Source: Phytoseiulus persimilis (Eukaryota > Arthropoda > Arachnida > Mesostigmata > Phytoseiidae). From it: 64,000 bases of DNA. The position numbers and the translations under genes were made by a program. The stretch's first letter is position 1, and the number at the start of each line of letters is the position of its first letter. Shown here in pieces: positions 51,163 through 61,080 of the stretch. The notes below the pieces were generated by a model that was given only the letters and a program-made list of their open reading frames with translations, made no database searches and was not told where the DNA came from. The DNA lies in contig CM075103.1 in assembly GCA_037576195.1 (NCBI GenBank), positions 744,001 through 808,000 of the forward strand, read 5' to 3'.

Positions 51163-52701
51163 TAGGGACGCCATAAGAGCGGACATTTCTCCGCAAAGAG
51201 CGGACACGTGTCCGGCGGACATTCCAGGCAAAAACGGACATTGGAAGCGGACATCCGTTATGTTCGCGATTTGAGCATGCCCTTTCAGTACACGATGAGT
51301 TTTACTGGCTGGAATTCCGGGCAGTGGTATATGTATTGAAGCAAGGCGATTCCGTTGTCATACAGACAGAGCTGCTGATGGAGCGATCGATGAATATTCT
51401 CCATTGTTTCAAGTTATCGACAAGGAAACAGCGAAGCATTATATTGGACTCCCGTCCAGGCGACAGTGACACCGTGAAGCGAGAATCTCTTCACGGATGA
51501 TGTTCTTTCCCTGATTTCGATTAGTAAATGTTACCTCGCCATCATGCTGATCTGAAGAGGAGGTCAGATTATTCGTGGGGAGGTTTTTCAAGGGAGTAAA
51601 ATCTCTCGACTTCGGCATTGCGGGAGAGTGCACAATGGAAGAGTTGAGAGTCACGTGGAATCGGGGCTATTCGAGAAAATTTGTTCCAATCAGGCGGGGA
51701 GGTCTGCCCTCATTTGGCTCTTGATCGAAAGTAAGATGGATAGCCGCTCATCCATGGATATCGACCGTGAATCAAGCCACGATGAATTCCAGGAACTCTA
51801 AAATTACCGAAACTGCTTTGAATTGATTTTGGAGCTCTGCATCTTGAGCAGGAGTCCTTAAAGCCAATATTTCGGCCGCTCTGCCTTCGAAACGAGACAC
51901 GAAGATCTCGACTTTCTCGAGATTCTTGAAATGAAGGAAGGCAGCATTGAGGGATTCCCCCACGCGCAGCCAGTGGCGCGTGGGGCAGCGGCCCGTGCCC
52001 GATAAATGTTCGGCAAGATCCACTAATGCTCACGAACCGTCTCGCAGAGCAGGCGGAAAACATGTGTCGAGCATGTGAATTCAGGTGAATTACAGTTGGA
52101 GCTCGTCGATTCTTTTCGACTCAGGGGAGAGCAATGATCAGAGGTGAGAACCTGGCGAACCGAGCAACGAGTTTCAAAACATAGAGATTTGATTCCGCAC
52201 CGATTTTCGAGTGAGCGTTCTTCTGCTCGTTTCCGCGGAATCACCATTTCATTACCAGACCTTCCCGAGATCGAGAGCTCCCGACGGCACATTTCGCTTC
52301 CCAACAGGAAGCACAAAGTCGAAGATGTATGAAGCCTCCCTTTCCAGAACCCATAGTTTCTCAACCGAGTCCTGGTCATTCCCATCCACTTATCGATGCA
52401 TCCAACCCGTCAACTCAATACCCCTCCATTTGATCCGAGGTCCCGGAGGGAAACATAAGAGTTTGTTCCTTACTACGGAAATATTATCTTTATATTATGA
52501 AGCGCAGTTGACGAACGGCTAAACTGTCTCTCTGGCTGAATCAACACCCCTCGGGATTCGGAACCGTGCTCTCTTTCCCATGAAGTGCCTGCGAACTCAA
52601 CGATTACTGTCGATCGCGAAGGAAACGGACATTTGCCCTGAAAAGCTCAAAAGCGGGCAAAGCGGACGGACAAGGACATGTCCGCTCATATGGCGTCTCT
52701 G
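51163..52701. mobile_element. hAT-like non-autonomous DNA transposon, 1,539 bp, 8-bp TSD
   Basis: The termini are inverted repeats: left TAGGGACGCCATAAGAGCGG and right (minus strand) CAGAGACGCCATATGAGCGG, 16 of 20 matching, followed by ACAT on the two sides. Both fit the YARNG terminal pattern of hAT transposons. The flanks are GGTATGAC (51155-51162) and GTTATGAC (52702-52709), an 8-bp duplication with one mismatch, the length expected for hAT. Subterminal GCGGACA-type motifs recur five times within 110 bp of the left end, and GTCCG/GCGGAC motifs recur near the right end, as expected for transposase-binding sites. The interior holds no hAT transposase ORF. Confidence 0.88.
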
Positions 52702-55519
52702 GTTATGACCCATGATTCACCCATGGTAATACGTTGAAGTTTCTTCCTTACGAGGCGATTGGAGCGGGGAGTAGTTCTCGAACCTGCTTGCCCGTCGGAG
52801 ACTCTACGCATCTTCTCTTGTGACGCGATTGCCCTGGAGTCATCTCCTGAATGAGAAAACATCTCGCAGGAGAGAATAACTAGCTCCTATCGAGGTAGAT
52901 TTCGGTGCCAGGGCTCGGAAGAGGGGATTTGAGCGACTCTTCCTTCTCAAGAATACATCTTCAGATCTCAAACGAGCATATGAATGGATCGGAGGTTTAG
53001 CGCCCTGTTGGAGCGACACCGAGCCCCCTCGAAGTAAATCCAGTGTCAGACGATGGAATTTCTCAGAACCTGTGAAGCTCTTCTAGACTTTTCATAGCTT
53101 CATTCCCGATTTATGTTCATGGACCCGAATAAGTAGAATCTATTGAGCTGGAAAACAACTGCAGGAGGATTCTCAGAAAACCGGCCTAAGGGGCTCCACA
53201 ATTTTTAGAGGCTAGCCTCGTGAGTTTTGAGAATCAGGAGGCCTTACCTCGGCAGGCAGATGCTGAATACGTTGGTATTCGAACTGAGTGACACCCAATG
53301 GTTGGCGGATGTAAGCCGAGTCACCGAGTCCGGCCATTCCGGCGCCAAGAACACCCGGGCCCGGGACATCCGGGTCGTCGCTCGTCACACGCTTCGATAA
53401 CGAAGCGCGACGATTCCCCCAATCAGGTGTTGCCTGTCATACCTTTCGTTTTCCAACGTTTTTTCAAGGTTTTTTGAAGGTTTGCTCGCTGCGTAGGCGT
53501 CTCAAAGTTTCCCAACACAGACTTTCTCAACGATTCGAGTCGATCATCCAATCCTGCGACGATGAATTTAGATGAGTTCCGCGGGTCGAGACTGGGAATC
53601 GCAAAGCGGATCGAGCCGTGATTCGAAAACTGCGGAGCGCAGAGCAGGGTGTATCGTGCATAGCCAGAGATGCCTGCTGTGGGCCGGTTGACCCTGATGC
53701 AAAATTTGCAGACCGATTTGACGGCTTGTCTCCGAATTACTCAGGGGCTATCAGAAACTGGCTTCGGTTGATCGAGATCTCAGAACGCTCCTGAAAAGTG
53801 AAGATTCCTAACCGTAGGAAGTCTGTGATGACAGCACCGAGCCACTTCGGCTTACTATGGAGACTCCCAAGGGAACATTCTCTTATTGCATCCAATACGA
53901 CCGATAGTCCGGACGTTGATACGGCTCGATCTCAGTGCCCTTTCCCGAAATAATTTGCCGAGATCGATTGAGACGTTCTGATCCGAGAGCTCTCCCGAGC
54001 GAGGCGTCGAGATTGGTGTGTTTGTTCGCTTCCTACAAACCAGCCGCCTGGAACAGCTCGGAACCATGGAGTTTCACAGATGAAGGTCTCAACCTCCGCT
54101 TCCAGAAGCACCAGTGTTTCCGAGAAATCACCCACAGGGAGCCGAGGTGAATACTTCGGAAGTCGGGGTGAAGTTTCTGATTTCAAGTTGCACGTTTCAA
54201 GTATGAGGAAGGCTTCATTCAATCTTGGAACGCGTCAGGCTTTCCGCGATGTCTCCCAGATCTAGGCGGCGAGCATTCCCGTGCCGCCGAGCTGGGGGCC
54301 GCGCGGCACTCGATCTTCTATGGTAGAACTGCTGCTTCGCTGTCGCTGAGTGTCATAAATGTCCCGTCAAACCCCTATCTTCTTCGGCGCTGCGGTGGCG
54401 CAATCAGAATATCCCGTTAGGTCCGCCATGAGCACATCTGTAGCAGTCCTAGCATGAGCCTGCTCGCGTCAGTGGTGTGTGTAGGCGCATAGTGTACGAA
54501 TGGTTCGTGAACAGGCCCAGATACCGATGTTTCCTCACGAATGGCGAAAAAAAACAATCCAGAAGAACACAGTTTTCCATGACGCACTGAGATCGATTCC
54601 TCCCGTGGCACAGCATACACATTACCATCGATTGTCGAGGTTGCAGCAGTCTGCCGATGGTGAACTCACATGGTAGAAGAGGTTTACTCGAGCATGCTCA
54701 CGAAAACAGGGGGTATGTGATGCCCTTAACAATCTGATCCCTTTCCTCGGGAGCTCGGCCAAGGTTTTGAATGGTACGTTGAGGCATTCAGTTGATATTC
54801 CATAATCTTCTGAGCCGCTCTCTGCGGGAAATGAGTTGTCCTGTGGAGTTCTACTGCCTGCGCAACAGAAAACTACCATCTGGCCCCGGAGCTCAGTACA
54901 TAATTCGGAGGAGTCTTGCGGCGCTGTCGTGGCAATCATAATTCAAAGAGCTTCTGCAGTGCATAGACCTTATCGAGCTCGCCCCCTTGCCCCGGAAGCT
55001 CAGCCTGCTAGTCGCTTGCTCGTTTCGCACTTTTTCGCATTATTCAGATCAGAGAGCGCATTCGCACTCATCTTGAGCTCATCGGAGGATCCTGAAAACA
55101 CGTATAAGGATACCTAGCAGCGACAGACGACAACTCTATTAGAGGAACCCTTTTATTCCATATTAACGTACAATAAAAAACTCCAGTGACACAGCTAACT
55201 TCATTGACTCCAGATCCACTACTTCAAACAGCATTGTCTCGCATGGATATTTACATCATGACGAATGATGAGTAGACCAAACATTGGTTTCTTCCCATAG
55301 AATCACATCCCCGACGATGATGAACAGCTCATGTCGGTTATGATTTCTTCTCGAATCACCGCATTGTAGCTAAAGCAGTATCGCACTTATGTTCGTAGTG
55401 AAACAGGGCTCCACTCCAATCAATTGAGTAGTATGATAACTTCCTGCGTATCGAACGCACTTGTTGAAATAATCGAAACTTCAATCATCCCATGTGGGGG
55501 CGGGTTTCGATGTTGTTTT
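52702..55519. other. Intergenic stretch, nothing recognised
   Basis: Contains GC-rich palindromic stretches at about 53351-53400 (CCCGGGCCCGGG, and CGCTTCGATAACGAAGCG) and about 54266-54287 (GCGGCGAGC..GTGCCGC). No gene or recognised repeat. An AATAAA on the plus strand near 55171 has no assigned gene. Confidence 0.4.
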
Positions 55520-55525
55520 TTTATT
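55520..55525 (-). other. Poly(A) signal AATAAA of the OSER1-like gene
   Basis: Minus-strand AATAAA about 53 bases after the OSER1-like stop codon, the first such signal downstream. Confidence 0.6.
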
Positions 55526-55577
55526 ACTGATTTTGACTTGAGCTCCACTCTGAGCTTTTTTTTTAGCGCGGTTCCGG

Positions 55578-56457
<880 letters not shown>

Positions 56458-56539
56458 GGCTTGGTTCAGTTTTGTCGGAGTGGCCTCGGCGTCTGCCCAA
56501 GAAAAACATTGACAGTAACGTATCCTTGGATTGAAAATG

Positions 56540-56545
56540 TTTATT
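56540..56545 (-). other. Poly(A) signal AATAAA of LIN-9
   Basis: Minus-strand AATAAA about 43 bases after the LIN-9 stop and 83 bases before the OSER1-like ATG. This implies a very short 3' UTR and a compact intergenic gap. Confidence 0.65.
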
Positions 56546-56587
56546 ATTCGAAATATTGATTGACGTGGGTTTATATGAAATTGGTAC

Positions 56588-58186
56588 CTATTTCTTCTCT
56601 TCGGTAACATTTTCCATCCGTGTTCTAAGATTTTCTTCGGCTTTTTCTGTTAACAGTTGTTGTATGTGCAGCAGATGAACTTCGACTTCGTTTTCGTACA
56701 CGATCATCGAACTAGGACAAACTTTGTTCTGTAGCTCTTTGATGGCCTCTTGGAGAGACCGCAATTCGAACGTAGCCTGTTTCTTCTCTGTTGCCATTTT
56801 GACCTGCAGGAGAATGATCATCAGGTTCTGAATGAGGTCCAAGTGAGCTTCATTCGCAACCATCGGTGGGTCCCCGTTGTTGAGCGCCACAATGTTTTTC
56901 GCTTCGCTTGTGGCGCGTGCCTTCAGTGCAAGTGGATGCGAGAGCATAGAATGGTCCTGGTCCGGTTGCATATCCTCACAATATTTGTGTATGCCCTCGA
57001 GGCACTCTTCCAGATCGTGATTTAGTTGGGAGAGATCCAGAAGAATCATGGCGTATCTCTTCTTGAAAGGTACGGAGACGAGTTTCGTATTGAGGACGCT
57101 CCGCTCGGCCAAATAGTTCATTTCTTTGAGCTTTTCAATTTTACGCTTCTTGTCGCTCAGAACCCGCGTCAGTGTCACTACGAGTGACAGGAACTCGAGC
57201 GGGAAGCCGCTTCCGAAGCGGGCATCGCTTATTGACGACGACAGAAGAGGATCTCCATCATTCTTCAGGGAAGACGGGAAGAAAGTTCGTGGAGCTGGTT
57301 GCATGCGAGGTCTCTGGATGAAATACTCGATGGGCATTCGCTCCACGCGTTGGAGACTGAGTACCTCGTAATCTGGACAGGTTACGATTCCCACTTCTGG
57401 TCTATCGAAAGAAATACGATAGGTGGCGCTCTGCGTATCAACGGCGTCAATCGTTCCAACAAAGAGCCCATCCTTCTCATGTACATAAGCCATGACTTTG
57501 GTTCCAATGACCAGAGATAGGGGAATTTCCGGAGGTAGGTGCTCCACATGCTCCAGCTTGTCGATGAGCCGTTGCTGGAGATTTCTTATGAGCTCCCTCT
57601 TCTCGTGAAGGGCGCGAACTTCCTCGTCAAAAAACGCAGCGGAACACCGCCGCGGCTTCCCCATGAAACGTCGTATACGTGACCATTCGGTGCGTGTGAG
57701 GTTCCTCGTTTTCAGGAACGGGAAACTCTGTTTGAGATAGCTGCTGAACTCATTTTCTTGATTGAACAGACAATCATCAATGTTACTGTAGAAGAACTCG
57801 TAGGTCACCCATTTGTGTGCCTTTGGTAACTTGAGGAAATTCTTCAACTTCGTACTGGCCGCGCTCAGCACTGTTCTGTCCGGACCTCGGAGAGAACTGA
57901 TACGCTGTTTTGTCTTGACCAAGGGACCTGCCGGCGGCAGATGTCCGATGTTCTTCTCGTGAACCGAGAGTTTTTCGTCACGCTGCTTCGTGGAATGCGA
58001 GTGGTACTTTGGTGTTCCAGGCGGTGTTACCACGAATTGAGAACCTCTTTTCCGGGGCGACCGATTCATCCAAGAGGTGTCCTCATCGTCATTGAAGAAG
58101 CGCGAATTCCGCTTGCGGTTCCGCGTGGGCCGCTCACTCACGTTCAGAATCGGCAACGATTTCCGTGGACTCTCCTCGTCTTCCAT
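56588..58186 (-). CDS. lin-9: LIN-9 homologue (DREAM/Myb-MuvB subunit, 532 aa, single exon)
   Basis: LIN-9 (Mip130/Aly in fly) is a core MuvB subunit that, with E2F-Rb or Myb, represses or activates cell-cycle genes. One uninterrupted minus ORF contains the DIRP domain at about 118-220 (KLKNFLKLPKAHKWVTYEFF, LFNQENEF, LTRTEWSRIRRFMGKPRRCS). A Tudor-like segment follows at about 225-275 (IGTKVMAYVHEKDGLFVGTI). A coiled-coil C-terminal region contains KKRKIEKLKEMN and ends in charged helices. The N-terminus is basic and proline-rich (PRKRGSQ, TPPGTPK). The ATG at 58186 (MEDEESPRKS) was preferred over the frame's first ATG at 58360, because the intervening 58 codons are Cys- and Tyr-rich and unlike the family. 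Length is near human LIN9 (about 540 aa). It is divergent from the C18orf21-like gene. Confidence 0.95.
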   Translation of the reverse strand: MEDEESPRKSLPILNVSERPTRNRKRNSRFFNDDEDTSWMNRSPRKRGSQFVVTPPGTPKYHSHSTKQRDEKLSVHEKNIGHLPPAGPLVKTKQRISSLRGPDRTVLSAASTKLKNFLKLPKAHKWVTYEFFYSNIDDCLFNQENEFSSYLKQSFPFLKTRNLTRTEWSRIRRFMGKPRRCSAAFFDEEVRALHEKRELIRNLQQRLIDKLEHVEHLPPEIPLSLVIGTKVMAYVHEKDGLFVGTIDAVDTQSATYRISFDRPEVGIVTCPDYEVLSLQRVERMPIEYFIQRPRMQPAPRTFFPSSLKNDGDPLLSSSISDARFGSGFPLEFLSLVVTLTRVLSDKKRKIEKLKEMNYLAERSVLNTKLVSVPFKKRYAMILLDLSQLNHDLEECLEGIHKYCEDMQPDQDHSMLSHPLALKARATSEAKNIVALNNGDPPMVANEAHLDLIQNLMIILLQVKMATEKKQATFELRSLQEAIKELQNKVCPSSMIVYENEVEVHLLHIQQLLTEKAEENLRTRMENVTEEKK

Positions 58187-58710
58187 CGAGGCAAGACTTC
58201 GAAGTTTTTCAAATTTCCACGCCAAGTTGCTGACAACACAACAACAACAACTTCGATACAGATGGAACAGCTTCTCACTGTAACGCCTCAGTTGACCGCC
58301 AGAACGTGGTACCACAACGTACCACAGCGGATCGTCCCGGACAGATACTTCATGCAGCAATAACCTCCGATATCAGGAGCGAACTATTGAGGGCAGATTC
58401 GCCGCGAGACGATTGATCTCCACGGAGGTGACAGTAAGAGGCAATCGATTCGGAGACGCCAGGAACAGAGGATGTCGTTTGTGGTTCATTCTGAGGAGCT
58501 TCCAAAGCCTCGCTGCGTGATACGCTCAATGTTGTGTCGGCGGGAGATGGGAGAGTGAATTGTAAACAAAGAATCGAAGATTTCTGGGCAGATCGGATCA
58601 AATGCCGAAAAGTATACAGCCGAAACCACTACGCAAACACATAGAAGAACTGCGGTGTCCAAGTCCAGATCTCGACTGTCCACAGACCGAGAGGTCGAAC
58701 AGAGAATTTC
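58187..58710. promoter_or_regulatory. Divergent promoter region between LIN-9 and the C18orf21-like gene
   Basis: The 524 bases between two oppositely transcribed starts must contain both promoters and 5' UTRs. No TATA box or E2F/CHR motif was identified with confidence. Open frames on both strands here overlap and are probably leader sequence. Confidence 0.45.
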
Positions 58711-59629
58711 ATGGACGTGCTGAATGTCCGCGATCAGAAGCTTTACGCGAAGCTAGAGAGGGACCAATGCGTCGAAGCCAGAACAAAGTATCTGGCACGA
58801 ATAGCCTCGGAAATTCGCTTAATCAGCAGCGCCACGGCTTCAACATACTTGAGAGAGGCCAACATGATCAGGCACACGGAATACGGTGAGAAATCTCGTG
58901 CAGCGAAGTCGATCCTTGCGGGTCCTATTCAAACCACCCTACGATTGCGATCTGACGGCAGAGCATCATTCCTTCCAGGTGTTTCTGGGAGCATGTTTTC
59001 TAAGAGCACAATCTGTGAGCGCTGTGGGACGTTTTGGACCCCGCAAGAGGTTGCCGTGAGGACGGCACGTCGCAAACTAATTTCGAAGGGGAGACTCGCG
59101 AGACTTCGGCGTAAGCAGAGCATACGACCGTGGATGCTCACCAGGTATACGATTTGCGCTGACAGATACGCATCGAGTTCGTCCTTGAATAACGAACCGT
59201 TTGAATCGAGACCTTCCATATCAGGTTCCAGAGACGTCAACTCAAACAGCAGGAGAGATATACGAAGAGCCCAACAAGACTCGAGTTTACATGCAGAATC
59301 TGCAATCATGTCGTGCATTTCGAAGTGATCTCACAAAGTTCGTCGGAGGCTGCACCGCATACGCCTCAAGGTTGGACTCCTTCTGGATGGCGCTAAGAGA
59401 GCTAGACAAAGATCCTCGAGCTTATACCGCCTTCCGAGCTAAGGAGATAATCGAGGCAAACGCACAAATAAATTATCAACCCTTTTCAGAAACGGACCAA
59501 TCAGCTGCAATAGCTGTGAGTGCGAACTCGAAACGGAAACGGAAGAGAAAGCTCTTACAGCTAGTTGACGATATCAAGGACACACCGAAATCGGATTCAA
59601 CCCTCCAATCGTTTTTATCCACTCTCTGA
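58711..59629 (+). CDS. C18orf21-like protein (putative RNase MRP subunit RMP24 family, 208 aa)
   Basis: Human C18orf21 has been reported as an RNase MRP-associated protein (RMP24); that link is from memory. Four exons join in phase: 58711-58885, 58979-59144, 59225-59370, 59490-59629. The N-terminal helix contains CVEARTKYLARIAS (QARYLLWA in human). A split zinc-binding pair follows: CERCGTFWTP in exon 2 and FTCRICNHVVHFE in exon 3 (human ETCPYCFQLL and ITCKTCNRTVKHHG). Between them lies a basic segment (ARRKLISKGRLARLRRKQ). The C-terminus has KRKRKRKLLQ and ends TLQSFLSTL, like the human DFRNFLSSL motif. Both Cys pairs appear in one protein only with this exon structure. Rpp21/Snm1 relatives share the same C-x2-C..C-x2-C layout and are the main alternative. 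The exon 3 donor (gttgga) is weak. Confidence 0.78.
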
Positions 59630-59856
59630 TTTTTCTGAAAGCTGTGCCGCGAGGAGACTCTCGGGGCGAGACATGTGTATAAATTCTTGTGTGCTATGAA
59701 GATCAACGTTCAGTCTTCTCAAATCCGAATCGCGGTGCCGCGCTCAGAAGTAACTTGTTGTGGCTTCCTCTTCGAGAGCGCGAGTGACGTAGGCGAAAGT
59801 AGGAGCAATCTTTTTTCGGAAAGGAAGGAACCCTCGGGAATCGAAATACAACTCAC

Positions 59857-60164
59857 CTGACAGCGTTCACTCGCAGTTTCTTGACACCCAGCTCGATATG
59901 ATCCACGCTGGAAAAAGAAAAAACATTCAATTGACACCTCAACAGCACTGCGAGATGATGCCGACATTACATTAAAACTTTCATGCGTTGGTAATCAAAT
60001 AATTCGACCATCGATTACCCTGGAGTCTGGCCCATGAGGGACTTCTTTTTCAACCACATATACTCAGAATCCACAGTCATCGATGGAATTTTCAAGTTGC
60101 GACATTTTCCCGTTGTAGACGGAACGTTCTTGCATCGTACAGAATCATCGGGAATCACATGCAT
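59857..60164 (-). CDS. Candidate spliced ORF, unknown product, 3' exon unresolved
   Basis: Not recognised. Exon 60164-60019 starts with ATG and encodes 48 residues with two cysteines (VRCKNVPSTTGKCRNLK), ending MWLKKKSLMGQTP. Exon 59907-59857 has a very strong acceptor (ttttttctttttccag) and a strong gtgagt donor, and reads VDHIELGVKKLRVNAV. The junction is phase-compatible (2/1). A third exon could start near 59800, but two frames remain possible. It would be convergent with, and close to, the C18orf21-like gene. Confidence 0.33.
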
Positions 60165-60378
60165 GTACACCAGCAAAAGTTCCAGTGATATTCCCAGTCA
60201 AACAAGTACTCCCTCATACTCCAGACTTCGCTTCAGGGAGAACATCGTGTGCTTCATAGTTGAGTCGCTGATATCACTTTCTCTGGTATTTCTATGTGAT
60301 ACAAACTCCTTCTTCTACCTTGAGCGATTTATGGGGACCTTGCTATATGCGAAGTGAGGGTTTGATGAGGTAAAACGC

Positions 60379-60641
60379 TTATAATTCAGCCAGTTTGAGT
60401 CCCATGCGAAGAAACGCCCTCCTGAACCTCTCAGATCTGATAGTTATCCACACAGAGGCTGTATCCAACCCCAGTTGGAGCTGGCAGATAACATATCCAA
60501 GAAAGAGTCGATATTCGATGTAGTCATAACAGCCTGATTCGTTCCCTCGTTTCTGAAGAATTTCCGACTCAAAGGCGCGTAAAAGACCGAGTCTCAAAAC
60601 GGGAACGCACGAATGCACATCATCTTCCGGAACACCACATA
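60379..60641 (-). other. Candidate terminal coding exon, unknown product
   Basis: An open minus frame of 86 codons follows a good acceptor (cactgcctccag) and ends in a stop. It reads CGVPEDDVHSCVPVLRLG, then a hydrophobic stretch (YRLFLGYVICQLQLGLDTAS) and an Arg-rich end (IRSERFRRAFLRMGLKL). The end resembles the TM7/helix-8 region of some receptors, but there is no NPxxY motif, so this is not called a GPCR. Upstream exons were not found. Confidence 0.2.
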
Positions 60642-60837
60642 CTGGAGGCAGTGGAGAACGGAACGGTCAAAGGGCTCCCAAGACACTACTCAGTATAAAA
60701 TCGGCATGGGTTCTGATTCGTTATCTGCTCAATGCATACATCGTTACTCGCGATTAGCGGTCGAGTCAAATCCTGGTCGCGAGGAGAGGTAAGAGTCCAC
60801 CCGGCGGAGTTCGCTCGAATTGGATAGACAAAGATGA

Positions 60838-61080
60838 ATGAGCCATGTTCGGGTTTTTCCTCCGAGCGATTATTCTCCTGAATCACAAGTTGCCTGGAAT
60901 CCTACTCCAGCGACAAATGAGCATACGAATCACGCTCAGAGAAATTCCGAATCAAATACTGGCACGCAGGGATATAGTGTGGGATCAACGGCGAGTGGTT
61001 CATATACGAGTATGTCGGAGCCATCGGATGCGAGACGAAGGATCCAGAATATTCTCCGCGACTCCATGAGTGATTCATAG
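60838..61080 (+). other. Ambiguous coding-like ORF, open on both strands
   Basis: The plus frame encodes 80 residues rich in Ser, Thr, Asn and Pro, ending SDARRRIQNILRDSMSDS. The same DNA is open on the minus strand (60902-61237, 111 aa, containing FREEMRKNRADS). At most one is likely real. No homologue was recognised and no splice partner is assigned. Confidence 0.2.

Noticed and set aside
53340-53410. GC-rich palindromes (CCCGGGCCCGGG and CGCTTCGATAACGAAGCG)
   Set aside because: They are short and isolated, with no promoter, terminator or element context in a eukaryotic window.
58187-58360. Extending LIN-9 to the upstream in-frame ATG at 58360
   Set aside because: The extra 58 residues are Cys/Tyr/Arg-rich and unlike any LIN-9 N-terminus. 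The ATG at 58186 begins an acidic and basic stretch typical of the family.
60379-60641. GPCR C-terminal exon (IRSERFRRAF after a hydrophobic stretch)
   Set aside because: There is no NPxxY motif, only one clear hydrophobic segment, and no upstream seven-TM exons. It was kept only as an unknown exon candidate.
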